A DNA stretch of 64,000 nucleotides, taken from positions 57,326,351 to 57,390,350 of the forward strand of contig NC_065533.1 in the NCBI RefSeq assembly GCF_020184175.1, written 5' to 3'. The position numbers and the translations under genes were made by a program. The notes beneath the pieces were generated by a model that was not told where the DNA came from, did not search any database, and worked only from the letters and a program-made list of their open reading frames with translations. Positions 48,801 through 59,703 of the stretch are shown here, piece after piece. Source of the stretch: Aphis gossypii. Its lineage: Eukaryota; Arthropoda; Insecta; Hemiptera; Aphididae. Position 1 is the first letter of the stretch. The number at the start of each line of letters is the position of its first letter.

Positions 48801-51800
48801 CTTAACATTTCTTAATGTCTCGGGTAAGGTATTTTGAATATTTTGTTCAATTTTATGACGAAGATCAGGCAATGAACATGACGGATACACAAGATTTTTC
48901 AAATAACCCCATAAAAAAAAATCCATCGGTGTTAAATCGGGAGACCTAGGTGGCCAAAGCACTGGACCCCTTGTTCCCATATATCTACGTGATAATTACG
49001 TGATTTGATACTTAAAAATAGGTAACCAGTTTCACTGTTCAGCAAACGATATAACACGGCTATTTTTATTTCTATTCAAATCAAAACTTTAATTAGGAAT
49101 GCAAAAGTATTGTCGTGTGTTGAAATTAGATATTTCATTATTGAAATGTGAAACAATAATTGATTTTTTTACCAATTATTCAAAAACATAACTTGCTCTA
49201 ACTTGGTCAATTTTTATTTAATTTTAGTATTTTTTTTTTTGAACTGTTTTAAAAAATATGTTCAACAAAATGGCTATCTTAAAAATTTTAAATTCTTAAA
49301 TGCGTAAAAAATTTTTTTGAAAATTTTTGAATTAAAAAAAAAAAAAAATGAATTTTATGCCATTCAATCAGAATTTTCATACTTAGTACTGTAAAAAAAA
49401 CCGCATTTAAATATAGTGATTTTACATGGAGATATTAAGGGTGATACGGGACTTTTGGGACATACTGTATATTGGCATATTGAATTTAATTTTGATCAAA
49501 ATTTAATGTCTTCTCGAAAATCAATTTTATTTATTTTCATATAGACTATTATATGACTACCCAAAGTGCATTATCAGATTATAATCCAAAATGCGCTAGG
49601 CATATAAACGAAGCAACTTCAATGATTAACGATTATTTAAAAACCGTCGATGGAGCCAAATATATTGATAACAAATTCAAGTAATTTAAAACCACGGTAT
49701 ATTATAGTATTATAGTAGGTATTATACTATAATCTACCGTTATTAAAACTATTAATTGGTATCAAAATAGTTAATACAACAATAGTAAAACATTATAAAC
49801 GTCAATAAATTGTAATTATATAATTTCAGAACGTGTGTTCACATAGACATAAAGAATAAAAAAGATATAACACAATTTTTTAACAACTTAGCTATACCTA
49901 TTGCATTAGCTGTACAAAACAATAACAACAACAGATATTACGCAGATACTGAACAAATGTCATCTATAACAATATCATCAATATGTAGTATGATGTTAGA
50001 CAGGGCATTAGGAAATTCAGTAAGTATTTTATCATTAATAACAGTGGCGCCCACAGGAAATTTGGTAGTAGGCATAGAAAACAAAAGTTTACCCACCACC
50101 CACTACAAATTTTTTATAAAGAAATTGTCTTTCTGTGTTTGACAATAATAATAAATGTTTATTTAAATGCCTATATTATACTTTAAGTTAATTATTAAAT
50201 TATGTTTTTTAATAGTTTAGTGTATTTACGTCAATTAATTATACCTCATCAAAATTTAACTTCCAATGGTTTGGATAATATGTCTACTTGAACCGTAAAT
50301 ATTACGATAAAAATATATAAAAAAATATTTTCTATGATGATAGGTCACGTGAACTGGTGTTATTAAGTTTTCATACATGTTATTGTATTAGGTATATTAA
50401 CGCATCAGAATTTATTTATAATTTATTTTTAATACTCTTAAGAATTTAAAGATGTAGGTAATACATATATTCAATTTTAAACTATACTTAGTAACAATTT
50501 ACAAAAGCATATACCTAGCATTAAAGATATAGGAATTGGGTTATTTTTAGTTCCATATTCATAGGTATGTAAGACGTACCTAACTGATTATTATTTTAAT
50601 TTAAAAAGTTGTGAGCTGTTAAACACTTGCCAAACCTAACTCGCGAATTGGTTTTATTTGTAACATAAAAATAACGTATCTTGCTACTTTTCGGAAGATT
50701 AAAAAATAGAGTAATTTTATTACATTATTATTTGGGTAACAATTAAAGTAACTTCCTCATTTTAAGGTTCGTAGGATAATATAAGCATAATAATTACCTA
50801 CTTCTTAATATCTACATTCTACATTAGTATATTATACTATTATTGAGTATTAGGTAATAGTAAATACTAGCAAGACAAATAAAATATTTTTTTCTCATTA
50901 TTGTATAAAGTACCTAAATAAATAAATAAATTATCGATCTGACAATAATCAACTATTGGGTGGCTGATAAATTGTTTATTATTTATTTATATATATATAT
51001 ATTTAATTATTAAAATATTTTTACAATCATTATTTAATTTACCTCATTAAATAGAACTTGTGGCGAGGTAAAAGAGTTGTTAGTACCTATGTAATACAAA
51101 CTATAACCTATATATAATAATTTACAATATTTAAGATACTTATATAGTTATATCCTATATTATGATGTACAATTAAATTTCAAATAATAGCCAGTTTACA
51201 ATATTTTTTTTATTAAATTTATAATTATTATTGTTTACATTGTTAAAAATGTAGGTTTTCAGCTGCATAGCGTTAAAAATTTGTTGGACCTAAATAATTT
51301 AAGAACTTATTTTCTATACTCGAATTCTTGTGTAACTAATAAGCAAGTCTTCCCGTTTATAGTCTTGTCTTTTATTTAGTAGTAATTTCACCGGTTTGAA
51401 GTTTAAAATATAATGGAAATCTGCCTGTTTATACCTGACCAGTAGAACTCTAAGTTATTTTTAGCTTAATGAAATCAAGCTATTTAATCCTTTTTCTTTA
51501 GATGTATAACCCATTGATTTGTTGAATTTCAAGTGGTTTTTATAGCATTATCAGAACAGTCACTCCATATTATTAAATCGTATACGGAGATCGACTTGCA
51601 GAGTGCATTATAGACAATATACATAATTTTAGTAGATAAAAACTAGTTAAGTTTGAAAAGTTTGAAGATCTTAATCTCATAACTATGTTTTCAATATGTA
51701 TTTTCCACTGAAGATTTTGATCAATAGTTATACTTAAATATTTTCCTCTCGTTGCAATATTATTTTTTGACAATTACAAAAATTTTAAAATAAATCTCGT

Positions 51801-54800
51801 TTATTACAAGAATGAAATATTAATATGATTCAATTATGATCTTAATTATTTAATAAATTAGGAACCAATAAAATAATAAATATACAATTTTTTTCAGCTT
51901 GAAAGATATGCAGATGTACACAGAAGACTAAGATCCGCTACTAGAACAACATGTACACCTCACGTGTATCAAGCTGCAATTAAAGCTTTTAAGGAAACGT
52001 CTTGGAACTCACAATATTTGCATACTGGAGGTTAGTGTAAATACTATATTTATTTATAGGTACTATACTATAACGCCAACAATTCATATTACTATTTACT
52101 ATTACATTACATAAAATTAAATACAATATACATATTAGGTATAATGTATATTATATTTACTGTTACCTATGATCGGTATAATCTATATATAAAAAATAAA
52201 TATATATATAATATATATTAATATATTTATTATTTTCTATAAATGGCATGAGTCGTGAATTTATGAATGACATTTATTTTTTGACGTAGTGGAGGGAATC
52301 GCAACCGCCCTCACAACGCCCTGCAGCAGGAAGCATCACATAACGGCAATAAATATTCTGAAATTTGTAAGTAAAAACTGTTTTACGCGGGAAAGAACCG
52401 AGAAGGCTACAGTAATAACTAAAAAACGAAATTTTCATCACATAATAAAAGGAGAACATTGACTGTGCAACGTTGATTTTATTTTTTCGATATCAAAACT
52501 GAAAAAAAAGTTATTCTGGTTTGAAAAACGCAAAAATAATGAATTTTGAAACAATTAGAACTTTTTTTTTTATTGTGATATCGAAAAATTAAAAACAATG
52601 TTGCACAGTCAATGTTCTCCTTATTGTGTGATGAGATTTTTGTATTTCAGTTATGACTGTAGCTTTCTCGGTTCTTCCCCGCGCGAAACGGTTTTCACGG
52701 ACGAAGTTTTCCATGTGTAGCGTCCTCTTAATTTACTTTTTTCGAGAGAAACGTTTCCTATAAGAATAAATCATGTAGACTTGTGTTATTATGGTTTTAT
52801 AAGTATAAACTGTTAAATATTGAAACTAATTTATTTTAATGGTAACCAATTATTGTATATCAACAGCCTATTGATAATTTTTTTTATTTACTTTTCAACT
52901 ATTAATTTAGCTTACGCTGCTTATTGAATAGGTAACAAATGTTATGAAATTAGAAGAATATCCGCGGACTATTGTTTTATTGTAATTTGAAAATAACGTT
53001 CTCATAGTTATTTTAAACTTTACAAATATTGAAGTTAAATAATATTTGTATACATTTTTTCATAATCAGTTAAAAATAATTAAAGAACTGAAAAATATCA
53101 AAATATCAAATATTATAATGGGTAGAAATATTATACCAAACAAAAAAAAATATTAATAATCACACTATTCAACTCACAATATTACCTGTACTTACTGTGG
53201 GTAAATCGTGTATTCCAGAAAAATATATATTTTTCAATATAATAAAACAATAACAGTATACAAATCTAAATTACTAAACTATTGCTGGTCAACTTTTGTA
53301 AATTTATTATTATTTTATAACCAGCCCTATTATATTTTGATAAAATAATTTTACCTACTTGTAAAATATTTACCATATTATAATATTATTAGTTTCTACT
53401 TATTTGAAAAGATTCGTCATCACACATAATATTATAGTACTGTAACTTTTTGTTAATAACAAAATATTTAAGATAGGTAATGAAAAAAATTATTCGTTTA
53501 GCTTTTTTGATTTTGTAATGTTTTTTGTTTCTGAATTAGGTACTTTCTGCTTACTGCTATCTTATCTAAAGAATACGAATATTTATATTATTATTTTTTG
53601 TTAAAATAGGTAGCTAACCTAGTTCATAGTTGTGTATAATTTAACATAATAAAAAAAACTTTTTGATTTCAGATCGACAATGGCTTTATCAATCCTGTAC
53701 AGAATTAGGTCATTTTGCAACATCCCATCAAGATAATAACCTTTTTGGTAATATCATTCCATTAAAATATTTTACTGATAAATGCAGTGAAGTTTTTGGA
53801 AAATCGTAAGTTCTCAAAGTGATTTCTCAAAAATTATATTTTTTATTTTTATTATAATTAGAGTATTTCAATTAGTTCTTAGGAGGATGGGTAATTTAAG
53901 TGTTCTTGGGTCCCTTAAATCCATAATAACAAGCACTCGCAGTTCCTGTGACTAATTTTTTACACAAATTTTTTAATTTTAAAATGTTTAAACACTCGTT
54001 TATATTATACATCATCAAATTAAAAACTTTCACAGTTTCACACTATAATAGGTACTTTTTTTAGAAATTAAAATATTGTGAAAACTGGCATTGGTACAAA
54101 CACAAATAATGTTCTTATACTTATACCTAAGTTATGAGGTTCATAAATTTTAATTCATTTTAATTTATAAATTAAAATCTTATCATAATAGGCATGGACC
54201 AATTGCGCCTAAAAAAAATTTTTGTTAAGTTTAGTGTACCAATTGCATTACTTATATTTTAGGGTCAGTGTACCAATTACACTTGTATTCAAATTTCCCT
54301 AGCTTCAGATATGGAAATAATATTGTTCGACCTAATTATATAAACATAAACAACTACACAATAATGTATACTTCAATATTAAAAACTTATTTATTGGTCA
54401 TTTGATTACTGGTTAGAGTGACTGGTTATGATGTATAATATATATTATATTATTACACTAGAAAAAAACGAAGTGTGTTATTATTATGGTAAAAAAAATT
54501 TAAAAGTGAATTATAATGTAACAACTAACTAGTACAAAATTGATAATTAAAAAGTAACTTGTTAAATATGAAGAAAAAAATTATTTATTTATATTTTATT
54601 ATGTAAGTACCTTTCTATTAATACTGATAATAAAATTGGTTAGTGTATTCATTTATTATGCTAACAAATTTTTCCTTAGGTACCCATTGTAAAATGTTTA
54701 GAACGCGATTGGTATATAAAAAAGTTATTCTAAGCACAATTAGTGAATTCCCATTATAATGTGTATAGGTAATTATAGTCCATGTAAGTGGAAATTTTCA

Positions 54801-56007
54801 TTAATAACTATCATAATTTAATAATTTTTATTTATTAATTACTGAAAAACTAAATGATACATGACGTTACGGACTGCAAACAAATTATTTCTCGTTGACT
54901 AAATTAGTCTCAGAGACTATTTGAATAGCACTCAAGTTATGCAGTTAATATGAACGTACAATACGGTAGTTAATTAGAAGTTAACTAAGTAGTCTGTTTG
55001 ATTTGTATTATATATTTGAGCTATGAAAAATGTATTAAAATATTAAGAACAAGATAGTATGTATTGAAGATGTCAGCAGCGCACAATTTTTTTCTTTGAG
55101 CCACCCGCAACATAGCAAAATACATTCTATTAACTATAATACTAGAAATATACTAGAATAAAAATAATTATGTATGATTATGTCTTACGTAATACACTAA
55201 TACTCGTGCATTCACAGAAGGCACCGAAAGCAATATTGAATATTCCTTAAATTTTAGAAAGGGCTGTTCAATTCCCTTGGCATCCCTACCCCATAATATG
55301 CCTATGCACTTAGGAATAGTATTTAATATTTATAAATAATAAAGATTAAGAAACATAGTCAATACAGCGGTTGAAAATTTTATTTTTAGTGCCTGGTGGT
55401 GACATACAATACAGTAATAATAATATGTTATATTATTTGTGTTTACCGCTAGTTCTCATTACAATTTATGGTTATACTGATATCTGTTTATAGTTATAAA
55501 TATTTTTGGTCGTATCATAAATTATACTAGATGGCTTTATTTTAAAAATTATAGAATGAACATAAATAATTCTGTATGAGTAACTGAATAACATTATAAT
55601 AATATTTTGTTTTGTTTTGTTTTGTTAAGATATAACTTAAATGCATTGCTTAATGCAGTCCATAAAGCAAATTCGATGTACACTTTTATGAAAAAGAAAA
55701 CAAGCAGGGTTATTTATTTACACGGATGTTTAGATCCGTGGAAAAAATTAGGTCTTAATCAACCACAATCAGGAAATTCCGTTTCAATTGTCATTGAAGG
55801 TAGGTGATCTTTAAACTTTTATTAATTTTAGTTTATTTAAAAAAATTAAAAATGTCAATTTATACAAAAATAAATTATGTATTTTTAGGAGTGTCTCATT
55901 GTGCAGATTTTTATCCTTCTTCTTCATCGGACCTTCCTCAGTTAACTAAAGCTCGTAAAACAGTTTTATATAATTTAAAAAAATGGTTGTCGGAGAATGA
56001 TAATTGA
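45839..56007 (+). CDS. S28-family serine protease (PRSS16/K12H4.7-like), copy 2
   Basis: Nine coding exons: 45839-46039, 46137-46318, 47548-47786, 49545-49680, 49830-50019, 51898-52030, 53673-53805, 55630-55799, 55889-56007. They join in phase to 500 residues. Exon lengths are the same as copy 1 or differ by multiples of three, and every intron phase matches, so the two arose by tandem duplication. Seen: signal peptide MNLIFCVVWCCLWWSSSAT; WFEQRLDHFNPTD; Ser173 in FGASYAGSLAAW; Asp440 in LHGCLDPW; His465 in GVSHC. The triad is present, but the Gly before the nucleophile is Ala and the tail is nine residues shorter than copy 1. An acceptor (TTTTTCAG) 20 bases before the ATG implies a leader exon. 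AATAAA at 56243. Introns are large and carry three TE relics. Confidence 0.92.
47979..49467 (-). mobile_element. Mariner/Tc1-type element with about 460-bp terminal inverted repeats
   Basis: The left end CAGTATGTCCCAAAAGTCCC and its inverted match at the right end are each bordered by TA, the usual mariner/Tc1 target duplication. The arms are very long: 47979-48440 pairs with 49007-49467 at high identity. The middle carries on the minus strand the C-terminal part of a transposase (48735-48980), with no complete ORF. It is inserted in intron 3 of S28 copy 2. The near-identity of the arms suggests fairly recent insertion or sequence correction between arms. Confidence 0.88.
48735..48980 (-). 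pseudogene. Transposase C-terminal fragment of the mariner/Tc1-type element
   Basis: About 81 codons run to a stop. The segment WPPRSPDLTPMDFFLWGYLK is the typical end of the DDE domain in mariner/Tc1-like transposases; the Asp of TPMD is the likely third metal-binding residue, by analogy with SPDLAPSD in mariners. The N-terminal DNA-binding part and the first two acidic residues are missing, so the element cannot make its own transposase. Confidence 0.75.
51250..51773 (-). pseudogene. LINE reverse-transcriptase C-terminal relic
   Basis: Read on the minus strand, GKYLSITIDQNLQWKIHIEN matches the KYLGVxxDxxLxWxxHI motif that follows the reverse-transcriptase core in Jockey/I-type elements. 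Downstream, broken frames with several stops continue to about 51250. It lies antisense in intron 5 of S28 copy 2. No ends were found. Confidence 0.6.
52374..52695. mobile_element. Palindromic MITE (foldback element)
   Basis: About 120 bases from 52374 to 52494 (GGGAAAGAACCGAGAAGGCT, later GGAGAACATTGACTGTGCAA, ending GATATC) match in inverted order the stretch 52577-52695, leaving a loop of about 80 bases rich in A and T. No reading frame. It lies in intron 6 of S28 copy 2. Outer borders and target duplication are not certain. Confidence 0.75.
54190..54290. repeat. Local repeat of a TGTACCAATT phrase
   Basis: GGACCAATTGCGCC, GTGTACCAATTGCA and GTGTACCAATTACA follow each other within about 90 bases in intron 7 of S28 copy 2. 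Probably a degraded TE terminus; no class can be assigned. Confidence 0.35.
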
Positions 56008-56828
56008 TTTTTTTATCGTGCTAAAAAATTAAGCAACACACCTCTACTCAATTAATGACCATAACTTCACTTGTTTAAATTATATAAAATAATACTTGAA
56101 CAAACGATGTCTATACTTAAACCAATTAATATATTAATTTTAAGCTCGTATATTATTATTATGTATTCATCTATAAAAAGAAAATATACACTAATAGCCC
56201 TACTATTGGTGATGCGTAAATATAATAATACGTCTTATATACAATAAACACTATCTACAAAACTATAATTAATTTATGGACTTATTTATATACTTTTTAT
56301 TTATCCTTATGACTTTTATATAAAAGTAATCACGGTATAGTAAGTAGTAACTAGTACCTGTATAATAAGTTTCCACATAATCATAAAGATTACGTAGGTA
56401 GGTATAAAATATAGATCCTACAAAATTATCATAACACTATATTTATATACATGTTCGAGATCAGTTTCTTTTACAAACGTTTAAAATATAGTTTTACGAA
56501 ATTCGAATACGTAAAACTTGAAAATGACATCTTAATGGAAAGTTTCTCTTAAGCTTTTATTACACAAACCAAAAAATCTTAAAATATTATAAATATTAAA
56601 CATTGTATATATCCTTACATTCTTTGTCAATTGTCCGATTGAGCGTGAGTTAATTATAATAAAAATTAAATTAAATTAAACATAGGACAATTTTTGGATT
56701 TGGATTTGCGGCGTCACATTTAGCACAATGTTGGTTTAGACAAATCCATAAAAATAAAATATTGATAAGAGAAAATAGTACCTACCAATTCCGAGCTTGG
56801 TGTTTGGCTTAAACATTTTTTTAGATTA
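56008..56828. other. 3' flank of S28 copy 2 and AT-rich spacer
   Basis: AATAAA at 56243-56248 is a plausible poly(A) signal. Beyond this I see no gene or element before the MULE relic. Confidence 0.4.
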
Positions 56829-57210
56829 CCATATTTACCACCCAATGAAGTAGGCGATGCTTTTATAGAACTTATGTCAATTGCTCCAGAAACTCAAAAA
56901 ATCATTGAATTTACAGATTATATACTTGATACATAGGTATATATTACAGAAGATGCTATTTTTCCTCCTTATTTATGGGCAAGAAAACCTGAAAATGATC
57001 CAAATAAATACAACAAATAGAGTCGAATCATTCTATGCACATTATAATTCTCAATTTTATTCATCGCATCCAAATATATATCAAGTAATTAATGTGTTGC
57101 AACAAATTCCAATAGAAACTTACACAAAATGCAATGCTATAAATAAAAATATTTACAATATTCCACGAAAAGTTTTATTAGAAAAACAAGAATGTCTAAA
57201 AACAAGCTAG
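56829..57210 (+). pseudogene. Mutator-like (MULE) transposase C-terminal relic
   Basis: The plus-strand frame reads LPYLPPNEVGDAFIELMSI, a TAG, then TEDAIFPPYLWARKPEND; a frameshift near 57005 leads to TTNRVESFYAHYNSQFYSS and HPNIYQVINVLQQIP. The W-then-NRVESFHxxFN pattern is typical of the end of MULE transposases in insect genomes. At least one stop and one frameshift break it. No terminal repeats were found nearby. Confidence 0.65.
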
Positions 57211-59010
57211 GATAAGTACATGTCAGGTGAAATTAAGATTTTAGAGTTTATACAACGTATGGGGTAAAATTTCCAAGAAAAAAAATTTAAAAAACAAATA
57301 TATTTTTTTAAATTTTAATAATATTTAATAACATATACACACACACACAATCAATTTTTAATTATACCCGTGAAATTCACGGACAGTCCCAAGTCTGTTG
57401 AAATGAGAGGGAAAATTGATTGATAAAATACAGCATCTCAGTAGGTATATTAAAAAAAGTAGCTTAAACTTATTACAATATTTCAAAATCACTCGCTCAA
57501 ACACATTGTGCTAAATTTCCCAAATGCATTATGTTCAATTTTTTTTTTTTTTTTAGTAAGTGAGACTCATCTTAAAGGGGAGGGATGTAGTACAGTACAC
57601 CCAAAACCCAATGTAGTTATTTTATAAATTTATTTATACTATTGACAATAAATTATTTATTTAATGTAATTTCTGATACCTAATTAATATATGGTATAAG
57701 TGCAAAACACAAATAACGGGAAGCCTAGATCAAAGGTGTAAATAACAAAATAACAAGCTGTTTTAACATATTCTCATAATAATGCAATTCAACAATAAAG
57801 GTAAGTACTATTAGAATGTTGAATATTACACCACTACATCTATAACTCATAAATCATAATCACATGAAAATGCTTGAATAGTTATTTTTTAAACGCTAGT
57901 TAAACATTATTTAAATTTGTAATGTGTAACTTGTGAGTAACTTGTGTTAATATAACTCACAACCATCACTACAAGTAATGCTTTAAGGTGGCAGGTATTA
58001 CCATTAAACCAATAAATATTTTATAAATAAAAAATAAATAAAATTTCATTAAAAACATATTATAGGTTTTTTAGTAAAATAAATCATAATATTTATAAAC
58101 ACAATAGCTTTTACAAAAATTAAAATCTAGCATATTATACAAATGGTATGAATAATCAAAACCTTAAATTATAAAAATAGTAATGATAATATCAAAAATG
58201 AATTAAATTATTATAAATTAATCATTAAACAATAGTTATTACTTATTTACAGTTAATTATTACACTGTTACTTAATATATTGTTAATTATTGTTGTATTG
58301 GACATGTTATAAAACTATTGGGTATCAAGTGATAGGTATTATAAGTATGTTAAAATATTATCTTTAATTGAAATTAAATTCTGAAACTAACCGTAATAGT
58401 TTCAACTTTCAAGTGTATGAGATGAAAATCGAATTAATCATTAATGATTTAAAATTGAAATTGTGTATTTTTGATGTTATTATGATATAAAATAAGGTTT
58501 TTTAGTTTCACATAATTCTGATGTAGAAATATTATTTATAATATGAGGCGAATGAATACCTACTAGACATCTATAATTAATCAAGATTATTTCAGTAATT
58601 CATCCATAGTAACAATTGAAAAAGATGTAAAAATTGATCTTGAATTGATAGTCGTAAACAAAAGAAAAATGAATTTTGAATAATATGTTAACAACCATTA
58701 AATACTATAATTAAAAGTAAGTGTTAATATTTTTGTTGAATTTAATTTTTAATATAAATGGGGGCAAAGCCTCCCACCTTGTTAACTTTGGTAAAATATT
58801 GAGGTAGGGCTATAGCCCCCTAAGATAGAGTTAGTATTAGTTGCACCACTAATTATACCTACCTACTCAATTTTATAGACACCATCAATTACATAAAATA
58901 TAGCTCAATATTTTACTAAGGAGAAATAAACTCAACATCCTACTTCATTGAATCATTTGGACATAAAATTAAAATTTAACAAATAAATAATACCAAATAA
59001 TATAGTGCAA
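57211..59010. other. AT-rich spacer with TE scraps
   Basis: A G/C-richer patch at 58757-58850 (GGGGGCAAAGCCTCCCACC, then GGGCTATAGCCCCCTAAG) looks like a TE end of the kind found in aphid intergenic DNA, but I cannot pair it with a partner. A CA run is at about 57339-57349. No coding sequence. Confidence 0.35.
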
Positions 59011-59383
59011 AAACATTTATTTTAATAATTACAATTATTCAATTGACATGGAAAAAAATTACATTTAACAAAAAAAATTCACTATAATATACTATTATAT
59101 ACTATTTATTTTACTGATAAAAGGTACAATTTTAAACATTTAAAAAATAAAAAAGGAGCCATGCCCATGTATCTATTATAAATTAATAATCTAAAAGAAA
59201 TATATGGTGGTCAGTCATTTTTATGAAATACATGGTTGTCAATATAGTCATTATTAATTATTATCTGATTATGGTATGAAAACTGTTACAGAATAGATAG
59301 TAGGTAGTTATATACAATTCACAATAACAATGATCAATGTTTCTAAAATTGAACATTAAAAAAAAAAAAAAATCATAATTAAG
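59011..59383. repeat. Tandem duplication of the Tudor gene's 3' flank, distal copy
   Basis: This stretch aligns with 59405-59703 in the same orientation: both share AATTACAATTATTCAATTGA, AAAAGGTACAATTTTAAA, AATCTAAAAGAAATATATGG, TGGTCAGT and CAATGTTTCTAAAATTG. This copy has two extra segments of about 30-45 bases, so it is 373 versus 299 bases. Its right end corresponds to the place of the Tudor stop codon. Confidence 0.85.
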
Positions 59384-59404
59384 TTTAATAATAATATAGC
59401 GTAA

Positions 59405-59703
59405 ATACATTTATATAAATAATTACAATTATTCAATTGACATAAAAAAAGTTACATTTAACAAATAAAATTCACTATATAATAAAAGGTACAATTTTAA
59501 ATATTTTAAAAATAAAAAAGGGACCATGCCCATTTACATATTATAAATTAATAATCTAAAAGAAATATATGGTGGTCAGTAATTTTTATTATCATATTAT
59601 AGTATGGCAACTGTTACGGAATATATAGTAGTTATGTATAATTCACAATAATAATGGTCAATGTTTCTAAAATTGTAGATAAAAAAAAAAATCATCATTA
59701 AGA
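59405..59703. repeat. Tandem duplication of the Tudor gene's 3' flank, proximal copy
   Basis: Partner of 59011-59383. Its right end covers the stop codon (59698-59700) and the last codon of the Tudor gene, so the duplicated unit is essentially the gene's 3' untranslated region. TTTATT at 59585-59590 (AATAAA on the gene strand) is a possible poly(A) signal about 110 bases after the stop. Confidence 0.8.
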
